Source: Dawidia soli
GTDB lineage: Bacteria > Bacteroidota > Bacteroidia > Cytophagales > Cyclobacteriaceae
DNA: 64,000 nucleotides
Reading direction: 5' to 3'
Assembly: GCF_018598185.1 (NCBI RefSeq)
Contig: NZ_JAHESC010000021.1
Span: forward strand, 1 to 64,000
The notes beneath the pieces are model-generated. The model had not been told where the DNA came from and ran no database searches. It saw only the letters and a list, made by a program, of their open reading frames with translations. A program made the position numbers and the translations under genes. Position 1 is the first letter of the stretch, and each line of letters starts with the position of its first letter. This document shows positions 45,044-54,159 of this stretch, one piece after another.

Positions 45044-45151
45044 GCGTCTTAAAGCTACTGAGTCCTAAAGCTAGTGAAGCAGGATTAAATAATAATCCCA
45101 TGATCAACAAACAATGAAGGGACCGGTTAGGCCTGTGCGTGGATACAAACA

Positions 45152-45182
45152 AAAATCCCTCCGACGAAGTCGGAGGGATTTT
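45152..45182 (-). terminator. Terminator after rplY
   Basis: AAAATCCCTCCGAC (45152-45165) and GTCGGAGGGATTTT (45169-45182) form a perfect 14-bp stem with a GAA loop. Read on the minus strand it ends in a U-run, 23 bp after the rplY stop and before pth. Confidence 0.92.
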
Positions 45183-45205
45183 GTATTGCCTGGCTTTGAA
45201 GTGAA

Positions 45206-45847
45206 TTACTTCTTGCCTTCTTCTTTCTTGGGAGCTTCCGCTTTCTTCGCATCGGCAGCGCCGGCAGCAGGAGCTGCGGCAGCTTCGTCAGCAGCCATTT
45301 TAGCCGCGCGCGGTACTTCTACGGCCGCGATGGTAGCCTGGTGCGGATCGAGGAACTCAAGACCTTCTACGGCCATGTCGCCGATCTTGACAGCGTGGTG
45401 GAAGTCAAGACCTGAAACATCTACGTCGATGTGATCAGGCATATCTTTCGGGAAGCCGTATACTTTCAGGGCAGCGCGCTTGCGAACCAGTGTACCACCT
45501 TTTGATACGCCGGGGGCCTGACCAACCAGACGAACCGGAATATTCATCTTGATCTTGCGATCTTCTGAGATGCGCAGGAAGTCAGCATGCAGGATCACTT
45601 CGCTCACCGGGTGGAATTGAACCTCCTGGAGGATCGCCTGACACTCTTCGCCTTCGATGTTCACGTGTACAAAGTGCGCGTCCTGTGTATATACCAGGTC
45701 GCGGAACAGGATCATCGGTGAGTAGAAGTGAATTTGGTTGTCGCCTCCGTACAATACACACGGCACGCTACCCTCATCGCGCAGACGCTGAGAGTCCGTC
45801 TTGCCGAGATTTGCTCTTCGATACCCTATAATCTCAACAGTTTTCAT
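45206..45847 (-). CDS. rplY: Ribosomal protein bL25 (Ctc/TL5 form)
   Basis: 213 residues. The N-terminal L25 domain binds 5S rRNA (MKTVEIIGYRRANLGKTDSQ), followed by the Ctc/TL5 C-terminal domain (IPVRLVGQAPGVSKGGTLV), and an alanine-rich, charged tail (AAPAAGAADAKKAEAPKKEE). ATG 45847 gives the family N-terminus; the frame is open upstream. It follows prs by 31 bp and is probably cotranscribed with it. Confidence 0.95.
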   Translation of the reverse strand: MKTVEIIGYRRANLGKTDSQRLRDEGSVPCVLYGGDNQIHFYSPMILFRDLVYTQDAHFVHVNIEGEECQAILQEVQFHPVSEVILHADFLRISEDRKIKMNIPVRLVGQAPGVSKGGTLVRKRAALKVYGFPKDMPDHIDVDVSGLDFHHAVKIGDMAVEGLEFLDPHQATIAAVEVPRAAKMAADEAAAAPAAGAADAKKAEAPKKEEGKK

Positions 45848-45878
45848 AATAGTTATATAGTTTAATTGAAAATTCGTT

Positions 45879-46808
45879 TTACAGTTTGATAAAGAGCGAG
45901 CTGATCGACTCGTTATCGTGGATCTTGCGGATTGCCTTGGCAAACAGGGTCGATACCGACAATACTTTGATCTTCTTGCTCTCTTGCTTCAGCGGAATGG
46001 TATCGGTTACCACCAGCTCTTCCAGCAGGGAACCGTCGATGTTTGCGTATGCCTTGCCCGACAGCACGCCGTGCGTACATACCGCCCGTACAGAGCTGGC
46101 GCCTTTTTCTTTCAGCAGCGCCGCGGCCTTACAAATGGTACCGGCAGTGTCTACCAGGTCGTCCACCAGGATCACGTCTTTACCTTCCACTTCACCGATC
46201 AGGCGCATGGAGTCTACTTTGTTGGCTTCTTTCCGGTGCTTGTCGCAGACGGCCAGGTCGGCGTCAAAGAACTTGGCAAAGCTGCGGGCACGTTTTATAC
46301 CGCCTACGTCAGGCGATGCGAACATGATGTTCGGCAAGTTCAGCGACTTGAGGTAGGGAACGAAGATATAGGAACCATCCAGGTGGTCTACCGGGATGTC
46401 AAAGAATCCCTGGATCTGGTCGGCGTGCAGGTCGCACGTCATGATGCGGGTGGCACCGGCAGCGGAGATCAGGTTGGCGTGCAGCTTGGCGGCAATGGCC
46501 ACCCGGGGTTTGTCTTTCCGGTCCTGGCGTGCGTAGCCAAAGTAGGGGATCACCACGTTTACGCTGGAGGCGCTGGCGCGCTTGGCGGCGTCGACCATCA
46601 GGAGAAGCTCCATGAGGTTGTCGGCCGGGGGAAAGGTTGACTGGATCAGGAAGACTTCATGTCCACGTACCGACTCGGTAATGAACGGCGACATCTCGCC
46701 ATCGCTGAACTGCTGGTAGTTGACTTCACCCAGGCGTTCGCCGTAGGCGCTGGCGATCTTCTCGGCCAGGTAGATAGTGGCTCTTCCACTGAAAATTTTA
46801 ACTGCCAT
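45879..46808 (-). CDS. prs: Ribose-phosphate pyrophosphokinase
   Basis: 309 residues. Prs forms PRPP from ribose-5-phosphate and ATP for nucleotides, His and Trp. Motifs: IFSGRATIYLAEKIA, PYFGYARQDRKDKPR (ATP loop), DLHADQIQGFFDIP, and the ribose-5-phosphate loop VILVDDLVDTAGT. It supports the nearby purL and pyrE functions. Followed by rplY, a common arrangement. Confidence 0.97.
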   Translation of the reverse strand: MAVKIFSGRATIYLAEKIASAYGERLGEVNYQQFSDGEMSPFITESVRGHEVFLIQSTFPPADNLMELLLMVDAAKRASASSVNVVIPYFGYARQDRKDKPRVAIAAKLHANLISAAGATRIMTCDLHADQIQGFFDIPVDHLDGSYIFVPYLKSLNLPNIMFASPDVGGIKRARSFAKFFDADLAVCDKHRKEANKVDSMRLIGEVEGKDVILVDDLVDTAGTICKAAALLKEKGASSVRAVCTHGVLSGKAYANIDGSLLEELVVTDTIPLKQESKKIKVLSVSTLFAKAIRKIHDNESISSLFIKL

Positions 46809-46883
46809 GGGCTATGCCATTTTTCGTTAACCGTTCCACCTTCTGGTTGCCACAGGGGACTTAGGCAACACTTAAACTTAAAA

Positions 46884-46913
46884 AAGAATCCCGCCAGTGC
46901 GGGATCCTTTTTT
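46884..46913 (-). terminator. Terminator after tRNA-Gln
   Basis: On the minus strand a GGATCCCGC / GCGGGATTC-type stem (7 perfect pairs ATCCCGC/GCGGGAT plus flanks) is followed by TTTTTT, just downstream of the tRNA 3' end. Confidence 0.85.
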
Positions 46914-46918
46914 GTCGT

Positions 46919-46990
46919 TGTCCGACCAGGGCTCGAACCTGGACTTTCCTGAATCAAAATCAGGCGTGTTGCCAGTTACACCATCGGACA
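46919..46990 (-). tRNA. tRNA-Gln (anticodon TTG)
   Basis: 72 nt folding as a tRNA on the minus strand: acceptor TGTCCGA / TCGGACA, anticodon stem CCTGA / TCAGG around TTTTGAT (anticodon TTG), and the T-arm CCAGGTTCGAGCCCTGG. CCA is not encoded. A terminator follows. Confidence 0.95.
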
Positions 46991-47087
46991 ATCCTCACCG
47001 AAACCACTTCCGTAAGCTTCAGCCCCTTGAATTTGGGATTGCAAAGGTAGAATTATTTTTGACAAATGTAACTCCTGAGCGAAAAAA

Positions 47088-47663
47088 TTAGAGATCATTT
47101 TCCTGATTCGAGGCGGTCGTACCTTCGATGAAGCCTTCGGCCCAGAAACGGTATTTATCCAGGATGGAAATCACGGCGTTTCGCAGGTGGCGGCTGTTGT
47201 TAAAGTCGATGCTTCCATACATGGTTGTAGCATAGCCTTGCCAGATGGAGCGGTTCTGCCGGCGATCGTAAAACTGGATCAGCAACGTGCCGGTATTGAG
47301 ATTGAACTTCTGCGGATTATAGTCGATGTTATCGTTCTGCGATTTTACCCACTCTTCTATGTCGGGTTGGTTATACCCATTGAAGCGCAGACTGTCATTG
47401 AACATTTTGAAACCGATGATGAGATGGGGCTTGCTGGCAGACTGTCGATAGCCCAGGAATTTCATGCGGGCGACGATCGACTTTTCGATGATCTCGTTCA
47501 TCATCGTCGAGTCGGTGGGACCCGCGGGCTTCATAATGTCAAACGTGCGATAGCGTTTGAAATTACCTTTGTAGCTGTAATCGTATTCTACGGGAAGTTC
47601 TTTGTATCCCAGACAGGATGAAAGAAACAGCACCAACAGTAGCGGAGCGAAATTTTTCTTCAT
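47088..47663 (-). CDS. DUF4136 lipoprotein
   Basis: 191 residues from ATG 47663 (ATG 47675 is also in frame). Lipobox LSSC at about residues 15-18, then a DUF4136 domain: YDYSYKGNFKRYRTFDI, SKPHLIIGFKMFND and FYDRRQNRSIWQGYATT. Members are outer-membrane-associated lipoproteins of unknown function, common in Bacteroidota and Proteobacteria. Monocistronic and 75 bp from the end of purL. Confidence 0.88.
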   Translation of the reverse strand: MKKNFAPLLLVLFLSSCLGYKELPVEYDYSYKGNFKRYRTFDIMKPAGPTDSTMMNEIIEKSIVARMKFLGYRQSASKPHLIIGFKMFNDSLRFNGYNQPDIEEWVKSQNDNIDYNPQKFNLNTGTLLIQFYDRRQNRSIWQGYATTMYGSIDFNNSRHLRNAVISILDKYRFWAEGFIEGTTASNQENDL

Positions 47664-47741
47664 AAAGCCATCCATTATTCGTGACGTTGAATATAAGGCT
47701 AAACAAGCGTCAGAACAACAGATGGCTTTAACCTTTTAGGT

Positions 47742-50700
47742 TCACTTTATATTATTTTTTTCCACCCACGTACGGGCGTTGGTGAATGCCTCAATCCAGG
47801 GAGAAATCTGGTCAGCTTTACGTTCCGCCGGATAGTGCGGCCAGTTCCAGGGGAACAGCGTACGTTCCAGGTGGGGCATGATCGCCAGGTGGCGCCCGTC
47901 GGCCGAGCAGAGGGCCGCCACGGCGTTGTCTGACCCGTTGGGGTTACCCGGGTACTCGGCGTACGAGTAGGCGGCGGCAACATGATAGGATGAGCGGTCG
48001 CCCGGTAATACAAAGCGGCCTTCACCGTGTGCCACCCAGATCCCCAACCGATGGCCTGCAAACGATTTTAGCATCACGGAGTTATTCTCCGGAATGGTCA
48101 CGTTCACAAACGTCGACTCGAACCGGCCTGAGCTGTTGTGATGCATTTTGGGATGTTCTGCGCCGAGCGAAGGGTACAGCAGGCCCAATTCCATTACCAG
48201 CTGGCAGCCGTTACAGACGCCCAGGCTGAGCGTGTCGGGGCGTGCAAAGAAGTTATCCAGTACCTGTTTGGCTTTGGGATTGTATAGAAAGGCTCCCGCC
48301 CAACCTTTGGCAGAGCCCAGTACGTCTGAGTTGGAGAAGCCACCGATAAAGGCGATCATGTTGACATCCGTCAGGTCTTCACGGCCCGAAATGAGGTCGG
48401 TCATGTGGATGTCCTTCACGTCAAATCCCGCGAGGTAGAGTGCGTAGGCCATTTCGCGGTCGCCGTTGCCACCTTTCTCACGCATAATGGCGGCTTTGAG
48501 TCCGGTCGGCTTACGGCGCTTCGGATCGATGCCATACGTTTTGTACAGTCCATCGAACTGCTCCGGGAAGGTATAGTACAGGGGTTGATCTTTATACCGT
48601 GTAAAGCGCTGCTCTGCAAAGTTGGCCGGGCGCTGTTTGCTATCGAGCAGGTATGACGTTTTAAACCAAACGTCGCGCAGCGCATCGATAGGCCATTCCA
48701 GCGTAGCGGCGCCGTGGGTCAGCGTAATCGTGCGTGTGTGTGTGATCTGACCCAAGACAACGTACCGGACGCCCAGCTTGTCCAGGGCGGCTGTTGCCTG
48801 CCCGTTGCTGGCCACTTGTACCAGTATACCGGGATTTTCGGCAAATAATGTTTTTACGAGGTCGTCGCCCGTGCCCAGCGTGAGCGCGAGGCCCGTCTGC
48901 GGCACCGGGAAACACATCTCCAGGGCGGCGGTGATCAAACCACCTTCCGAGATGTCGTGCCCGGCGAGGATGAGCCCCTGGGCGATCAGTTGTTGCACCG
49001 CCTCGAATGCACGGGCGAAGTAGGTGTCGTCGCCGACGGTAGGGGCGTCGTTACCGAGCAGGTTCAGCACCTGTGCCAGGCTGCTGCCGCCGAGGGTGCG
49101 GGCGCTCGACGAGAAGTCGATGTGAAGAAGCGATGTACCCGCCAGCGGTTGCAGCGCCGGCGTGACCGTACGGGTAATGTCAGAGACCTCGGCCGTGGCC
49201 GAAATGATCACTGTGCCCGGCGAGTACACGACATCGCCATCGGGATATTTCTGTGTCATCGACAGCGAGTCTTTACCGGTCGGGATGTTGATTCCCAGGT
49301 TGATGGCAAACGCGCTCACCGCTTCTACCGCTTCGTAGAGGCGCGCGTTTTCACCCGCTTGTTTGGCGGGCCACATCCAGTTGGCGCTGAGGGAAACGCC
49401 CTTCAGTCCGTATGTAAGCGGAGCCCACACGATGTTCGTCAACGACTCGGCGATCGCCAGCTTGCTGCCGGCCGCGGCGTCTACCAGGGCGGCACCGGGC
49501 GCGTGGCCGATGGCCGTGGCTATGCCTCTGTTATTCTGATAATCGAGCGCCATGACGCCCAGGTTGTTCAACGGCAGCTGGATCGGGCCACAGGTTTGCT
49601 GTGTCGCTACCTTGCCGGTAACAGAGCGGTCGACTTTGTTGGTCAACCAGTCTTTGCAGGCAACGGCTTCCAGTTGCAGTACCTGCTCCAGGTATTCGCG
49701 CACGCGTGCGGCGTCGTACTGCACCGGTGCATACTGCGTCGTTTGTGTCTCGTCGCGCAGAATGGTTTTCGGCGATGAGCCGAGCAGGTGCTTCACGGCA
49801 AAGTCGATCGGCTTTTGTGCCTGGCCGTTCTTTTCGAAGTGCAGGCGGTTGTCGCCCGTAGCCTCTCCGATAACATACATCGGCGAGCGCTCACGCTCGG
49901 CTACGCGTTGCAGCAGGTCGATGTCGGCCGCCTTCATGGCCAGGCCCATACGTTCCTGCGATTCGTTGCTGATGATCTCTTTGTCGGAAAGGGTAGGGTC
50001 GCCGATGGGCAATTTGTCGATGTGAATGGTGCCCCCGGTTTCCTCCAGCAGCTCGGACAGACAGTTGAAATGTCCGCCGGCACCGTGGTCGTGAATGGAC
50101 ACCACCGGGTTGATATTCGATTCCACCATCGCGCGAATGGCGTTCATCACACGCTTCTGCATTTCGGGGTTTGAACGCTGAATAGCGTTCAGCTCGATGG
50201 CGTTGCCATACTCACCCGTCGCGACTGACGACACTGCGCTGCCGCCCATGCCGATGCGGTAATTGTCACCGCCCAACAATACGATCTTGTCGCCCGCGGC
50301 GAGGTGTTCTTTCTTGCTGTCTTTCTCTTTGCCAAAGCCGACGCCGCCCGCCAGCATGATCACTTTGTCGAAACCGAATTTTTTGTCGCCCTCGAAGTGC
50401 TCGAAGGTCAATACGCTGCCTACGATGAGCGGCTGGCCAAACTTGTTACCAAAGTCGGATGCGCCGTCCGAGGCTTTGATGAGGATCTCTTCGGGTGTTT
50501 GATACAACCAGGGGCGAGCCTGGAATTTTTTCTCCCACGGCCGGCCGTTCTGCAGGCGCGGGTAGGAAGTGATATATACCGCCGTGCCGGCCAGGGGCAG
50601 GGCACCTTTGCCACCGGCCAGGCGGTCGCGGATCTCGCCGCCCGCCCCGGTAGCCGCACCGTTAAACGGTTCGACAGTAGTGGGGAAGTTGTGCGTCTCC

Positions 50701-51437
50701 GCCTTGAGGGAGATCACTGATTTGATATCTTCTACAGCAAAGAAGTCTGCCACATCGTGACGTGCCGGGGCAAACTGCTCGATGGTCGGGCCTTGAATAA
50801 AGGCCACGTTATCCTTGTACGCCGACACGATATAGTTCGGGTGGGCTTGTGATGTTTTTTTGATGAGTTGAAAAAGGGTCGAGGGCTTTTCCTGGCCGTC
50901 GATAATAAAGGTACCGTTGAAGATCTTGTGGCGGCAGTGCTCGGAGTTCACCTGTGAGAAACCGAACACTTCGCTGTCGGTCAGCGGTCGGCCAAGCTCG
51001 CGGCGTACGCCTTCCAGGTATTCGATTTCTTCGGCACTCAGGGCCAGGCCTTCGCGCTCACTGTAGGCACGGATGTCGTGTACTTCCTGGACGGCCTCGG
51101 GGGTATGATGAATGGTGAACAGGTCCTGGTCAAGCCGGGGGTAGAGTACCTGCAGCATGCGGTCGTACGCCGGTGTGGCTTCGGTCACCACGCCAAACTC
51201 CTCGATCCGTTGAATGCCGACGATGCCCATGGTTTGCGTGATCTCCACGGCGTTGGTGCTCCAGGGGGTGATCATTTCTTTGCGGGGGCCGAGAAAGCGT
51301 CCCTCGAGAACTTGCTCCGCCATGGGTTCGGCACCGCCAAAAAGCCACGTAAGTTTCTGAACATCAGTTTTTTGCAAAGGCTGCGCCGTGCCCACCGCGT
51401 AACGCGTGTCGGCCTTCGTACGGAAGAATAAGATCAT
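47742..51437 (-). CDS. purL: Phosphoribosylformylglycinamidine synthase, single-chain
   Basis: 1231 residues from ATG 51435-51437, the long form uniting PurS-like, PurL and PurQ domains. It converts FGAR to FGAM with ATP and glutamine. Seen: TEHCRHKIFNG-like SEHCRHKIF, ETHNFPTTVEPFNGAATG, GGDNYRIGMGGSAVSS and VSIHDHGAGGHFNCLSELLE. The C-terminal glutaminase has nucleophile Cys in LGVCNGCQLVMELG (about residue 1070) and the His/Glu region MPHLERTLFPWNWP. The gene lies between a DUF4136 gene and a 320-bp gap. Confidence 0.97.
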   Translation of the reverse strand: MILFFRTKADTRYAVGTAQPLQKTDVQKLTWLFGGAEPMAEQVLEGRFLGPRKEMITPWSTNAVEITQTMGIVGIQRIEEFGVVTEATPAYDRMLQVLYPRLDQDLFTIHHTPEAVQEVHDIRAYSEREGLALSAEEIEYLEGVRRELGRPLTDSEVFGFSQVNSEHCRHKIFNGTFIIDGQEKPSTLFQLIKKTSQAHPNYIVSAYKDNVAFIQGPTIEQFAPARHDVADFFAVEDIKSVISLKAETHNFPTTVEPFNGAATGAGGEIRDRLAGGKGALPLAGTAVYITSYPRLQNGRPWEKKFQARPWLYQTPEEILIKASDGASDFGNKFGQPLIVGSVLTFEHFEGDKKFGFDKVIMLAGGVGFGKEKDSKKEHLAAGDKIVLLGGDNYRIGMGGSAVSSVATGEYGNAIELNAIQRSNPEMQKRVMNAIRAMVESNINPVVSIHDHGAGGHFNCLSELLEETGGTIHIDKLPIGDPTLSDKEIISNESQERMGLAMKAADIDLLQRVAERERSPMYVIGEATGDNRLHFEKNGQAQKPIDFAVKHLLGSSPKTILRDETQTTQYAPVQYDAARVREYLEQVLQLEAVACKDWLTNKVDRSVTGKVATQQTCGPIQLPLNNLGVMALDYQNNRGIATAIGHAPGAALVDAAAGSKLAIAESLTNIVWAPLTYGLKGVSLSANWMWPAKQAGENARLYEAVEAVSAFAINLGINIPTGKDSLSMTQKYPDGDVVYSPGTVIISATAEVSDITRTVTPALQPLAGTSLLHIDFSSSARTLGGSSLAQVLNLLGNDAPTVGDDTYFARAFEAVQQLIAQGLILAGHDISEGGLITAALEMCFPVPQTGLALTLGTGDDLVKTLFAENPGILVQVASNGQATAALDKLGVRYVVLGQITHTRTITLTHGAATLEWPIDALRDVWFKTSYLLDSKQRPANFAEQRFTRYKDQPLYYTFPEQFDGLYKTYGIDPKRRKPTGLKAAIMREKGGNGDREMAYALYLAGFDVKDIHMTDLISGREDLTDVNMIAFIGGFSNSDVLGSAKGWAGAFLYNPKAKQVLDNFFARPDTLSLGVCNGCQLVMELGLLYPSLGAEHPKMHHNSSGRFESTFVNVTIPENNSVMLKSFAGHRLGIWVAHGEGRFVLPGDRSSYHVAAAYSYAEYPGNPNGSDNAVAALCSADGRHLAIMPHLERTLFPWNWPHYPAERKADQISPWIEAFTNARTWVEKNNIK

Positions 51438-51625
51438 TGCGGATGTTTGAGATTTGAGCCGCAAAATTACGGAACCCGGCTGTCAGGAGCAAACTAAATC
51501 CCCATCCCGTTGGATGGATAGAGCAGGGCAGGAAGCCTTTTGCCCGGAAATTTCAGCGCAGGGGCCGCATCCTGCGGAGGGCATTTTTTTCCAAAAGTTT
51601 CCCCAAAACTACACGCTGATAGCAC

Positions 51626-51669
51626 TGGTATAGGGGTGGTATAGGGGTGGTCCCGCCGTGGTATAGGGA
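51626..51669. repeat. 11-bp tandem repeat array, four units
   Basis: Units TGGTATAGGGG, TGGTATAGGGG, TGGTCCCGCCG (degenerate) and TGGTATAGGGA follow each other exactly. The array ends 31 bp before a TACCTTTG -7 box. The 11-bp period equals that of the 1389-1490 array. Confidence 0.75.
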
Positions 51670-51700
51670 AAAGCCCGGGGTGGACGATGGGCTGCTGACA

Positions 51701-51708
51701 TACCTTTG
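51701..51708 (+). promoter_or_regulatory. Bacteroidota-type -7 box of the SRPBCC gene
   Basis: TACCTTTG matches TAnnTTTG exactly, 52 bp before ATG 51761. There is no clear -33 TTTG; the repeat array covers the region upstream, suggesting activator-dependent control (inference). Confidence 0.5.
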
Positions 51709-51760
51709 TCAGTACCCGCGTTTTACTTTGGATGATTCTCAACCCTTTAATCATCAACAC

Positions 51761-52216
51761 ATGAAAGCACCGCTCATCGTTAAAAACACCATCACCATCC
51801 AGGCGCCGGCCGCCGAGGTATGGGACGCACTCGTGAATCCTGCTAAAACCAGGCAGTATATGTTTGGTTGTGAGACTGTTTCGGACTGGAAAGCAGGCAG
51901 CCCGCTGTTGTGGAAGGGCGTATTCGACGGCAAGGAACTGATCGCCGTCAAGGGTGAGATCCTCGAGATCCAGCCGGGCAAACGCCTGGTTTACACCACC
52001 ATCGATCCAAATTCGAATATTGACGATACCTCTGAAAATTACCTGCGCGTGACGTATGAATTAACCCCGGAGGATGGCCATACCGTGCTACACGTAGAAC
52101 AGGGTGACTATGCCACCGTGGCCGAAGGCGAACGGCGTTACCAGGAGGCCTTTAACGGCGGCGAGGGTTGGAACCCGATCCTCGTGGAGATCAAGAAGTT
52201 GGTGGAGGCGCAATAG
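51761..52216 (+). CDS. SRPBCC (AHSA1-type) protein
   Basis: 151 residues. KNTITIQAPAAEVWDALVNP, KTRQYMFGCETVSDWKAGSP and YLRVTYELTPEDGHTVLHV show the Bet v 1-like fold with its ligand pocket. Ligand and function are unknown. ATG 51761 is preferred; the frame is open upstream but covers repeat DNA. Its last 26 bp overlap the convergent hydrolase gene. A distant paralogue is at 9395-9826. Confidence 0.88.
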   Translation: MKAPLIVKNTITIQAPAAEVWDALVNPAKTRQYMFGCETVSDWKAGSPLLWKGVFDGKELIAVKGEILEIQPGKRLVYTTIDPNSNIDDTSENYLRVTYELTPEDGHTVLHVEQGDYATVAEGERRYQEAFNGGEGWNPILVEIKKLVEAQ

Positions 52217-53006
52217 GCGGCTGTTGCAGCAGGGGCAGGCTGTGTGCGATGAGCCCGGAATGACCGGCATCGAGCGTCGCGAGGTGATGACGTTGCACCA
52301 GCCGTAAAAATCGGGGCATGCCTTCAGCGCGAATCACCGGGTCATGCTTGCCCACGATCATCACGACGCCGACGCGGTGCATGTTTAACGCTGCTGCCAG
52401 TGCCCGGCGCGAAAACGTGAGTCGCCGAAATACCACCCAGGCAGCGTATACCCGGCGGCGGCGTTCTTCCGTGCTCATGTGGTAGCTGGCGAACTTCACC
52501 TGGTTGGGTGTTACCAGCCGCAACGACTGCAGCGCCTGTGCTGCCGACAGGAAACGGCCGTGGTGTGCGATCATACCGTGAAAGATCCGGCGGGCGGGGA
52601 CAGTGCCGGTTGCCAACGCATACCAGGTGTTGCCTGTGATGCCGTCGGGGGCGATCAAAAACACCGTGGTAGTGCGCTCGGGAAAGGCTTCGGCGGTGGC
52701 CAGCGCAAAGCGGGCGCCAATGCTGTAGCCGGCCAGTGAAAAATGCTCCAGCGCGTGCCCGGCCAGGAGCAATTCCAGGATGGCACGCCAGTCGGCCTTT
52801 TCGATGGGGCTGTCAGCGGTGGGCCAGGTGCTCTGACCATGATAATACAGGTCTACTATATAGAGTGTGTGGGTATTGGCGAGTGCGGCCACCCAGGTAT
52901 CAAAGGCACGATGGTCCTGGCCAAAACCGTGGAAAAGCAGCATGTTTTCGGGGCCGTGTCCCTGGCGGGTGTAAAAAAGGGTAGAACCATTGTAGCGAAT
53001 GAACAT
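52191..53006 (-). CDS. Alpha/beta hydrolase
   Basis: 271 residues. MLLFHGFGQDHRAFD is the oxyanion strand region, SLAGYSIGARFALATAE the nucleophile elbow (GYSIG), VGKHDPVI the acid turn and LDAGHSGLI the catalytic His. No signal peptide. ATG 53006 starts the conserved part (MFIRYNGSTLFYTRQG); the frame continues upstream. The C-terminus overlaps the convergent SRPBCC gene by 26 bp. Confidence 0.87.
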   Translation of the reverse strand: MFIRYNGSTLFYTRQGHGPENMLLFHGFGQDHRAFDTWVAALANTHTLYIVDLYYHGQSTWPTADSPIEKADWRAILELLLAGHALEHFSLAGYSIGARFALATAEAFPERTTTVFLIAPDGITGNTWYALATGTVPARRIFHGMIAHHGRFLSAAQALQSLRLVTPNQVKFASYHMSTEERRRRVYAAWVVFRRLTFSRRALAAALNMHRVGVVMIVGKHDPVIRAEGMPRFLRLVQRHHLATLDAGHSGLIAHSLPLLQQPPIAPPPTS

Positions 53007-53217
53007 GGGTGCCGGCCGGGGTGTTAGGGAACAAAGATAACGAAGCGGCTGGCTGTGGAGCATTGTTCTTTGCCCCAAAAACGCTGTTCGGCACAAAAAT
53101 GCCAGCCTCTGGCCACAGATATATGCAGTCTGCCCCAGGGCTTTATTTCTATTTTCGTAAAATAATTACTATTGATGCCGCGTCTCTCCCGGTAAGAATC
53201 CAAATTAGGGAAGCGCG

Positions 53218-53775
53218 ATGGACCTGGCGATGGAACAAGTAAAAGAACAGACCTTTCTCAAGGAAAAGGACCGGCTATTGAGTTTTATCCGGAACCGGGT
53301 TTCTTCTCTGGAAGAAGCCGAGGATATTCTCCAGGACGTGTTCTACCAGTTTGTGGCCGGTTATGAGACCATCGAGTCCATCGACCGCGTTACTTCCTGG
53401 CTGTTTTCGGTTGCCCGCAACAAGATCATTGACCGCTACCGGCGCGACGCGGCCCGACCGCAGCGTGCCGACCTCCGGGGCCAGGCAGGTGTCGAAGAAG
53501 ACGCCCCCCTTACGTTACAGGAAATCCTGCCCGATCTGGGCAACACCCCGGAAGACTCCTACCTGCGTGAAGCGATCTGGGAGGCCATCATGGAAGCACT
53601 CGACGAGTTACCTCGCGAACAGCGTGAGATATTTATTCAAAACGAGATCGAAGAACGAAGCTTCCGTGAGATAGCCGAGCAAACGGGTGTTTCCATCAAC
53701 ACGTTGCTATCACGCAAACGCTATGCGATCTTAGCGCTGCGAAAAAAACTGCAGCGATTGTATGACGATATTTAA
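53218..53775 (+). CDS. ECF-type RNA polymerase sigma factor
   Basis: 185 residues. Region 2 (EEAEDILQDVFYQF, WLFSVARNKIIDRYRR) and region 4 (LDELPREQREIFIQNEIEER then SFREIAEQTGVSINTLLSRK) are intact. ECF factors direct transcription of stress or envelope genes and are usually held by a membrane anti-sigma factor. The next gene, 12 bp downstream, codes for a small membrane protein that may play this part. ATG 53230 is a second possible start. Confidence 0.93.
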   Translation: MDLAMEQVKEQTFLKEKDRLLSFIRNRVSSLEEAEDILQDVFYQFVAGYETIESIDRVTSWLFSVARNKIIDRYRRDAARPQRADLRGQAGVEEDAPLTLQEILPDLGNTPEDSYLREAIWEAIMEALDELPREQREIFIQNEIEERSFREIAEQTGVSINTLLSRKRYAILALRKKLQRLYDDI

Positions 53776-53787
53776 GGGACAGACGCT

Positions 53788-54159
53788 ATGAACAAGGGAG
53801 CCTATTTTTTGAAATGTGCGGTGGGCATGCTACTACTGGTATTGGTGGTAGGGTGGGTGGTACAGATACTTTGGAACTGGCTGGTGCCGGTGCTGTTCCA
53901 CGGACCGTTTATTACCTACGCCCAGGCGTTGGGTCTGCTGGTGCTTAGCAAGATCCTGTTTTCAGGTATCGGTGGCAAGCGCTATGCCGACGAGTGCAAG
54001 CCTTCGAACGGGGCACCGTACTGGAAGCAACGCTTCTACGAAAAGTTTTCTACGATGAAGCCGGAAGACCGCGAAGCCTTTAAACAAAAAATGAAGGAGA
54101 AGTGGTGCCGCTGGGAACAGAACCCAGCAGAAGGCGAACATACCCGTTCAAACGATTGA
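53788..54159 (+). CDS. Small membrane protein next to the ECF sigma factor
   Basis: 123 residues. Two hydrophobic segments (about 9-35 and 42-60) are followed by a hydrophilic, basic and acidic C-terminal half (RADECKPSNG-type sequence then KPEDREAFKQKMKEKWCRWEQ). No zinc anti-sigma (HxxxCxxC) motif is present. Position directly after the sigma gene suggests an unusual anti-sigma factor or a sigma-controlled product. The family is unknown to me. Confidence 0.7.
   Translation: MNKGAYFLKCAVGMLLLVLVVGWVVQILWNWLVPVLFHGPFITYAQALGLLVLSKILFSGIGGKRYADECKPSNGAPYWKQRFYEKFSTMKPEDREAFKQKMKEKWCRWEQNPAEGEHTRSND

Larger units (their letters stand above)
51438..51760. other. Intergenic region with repeats and promoter before the SRPBCC gene
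   Basis: 323 bp without a gene between divergent purL and the SRPBCC gene. The left part has short dyads (GGGGCCGCATCCTGCGGAGGG). The right part holds the 11-bp repeat array (51626-51669) and a -7 box TACCTTTG (51701-51708). Confidence 0.6.

Noticed and set aside
48728-48742. GTGTGTGTGTG run in purL
   Set aside because: Inside an intact coding region encoding a normal segment; a short chance run, no sign of phase variation.
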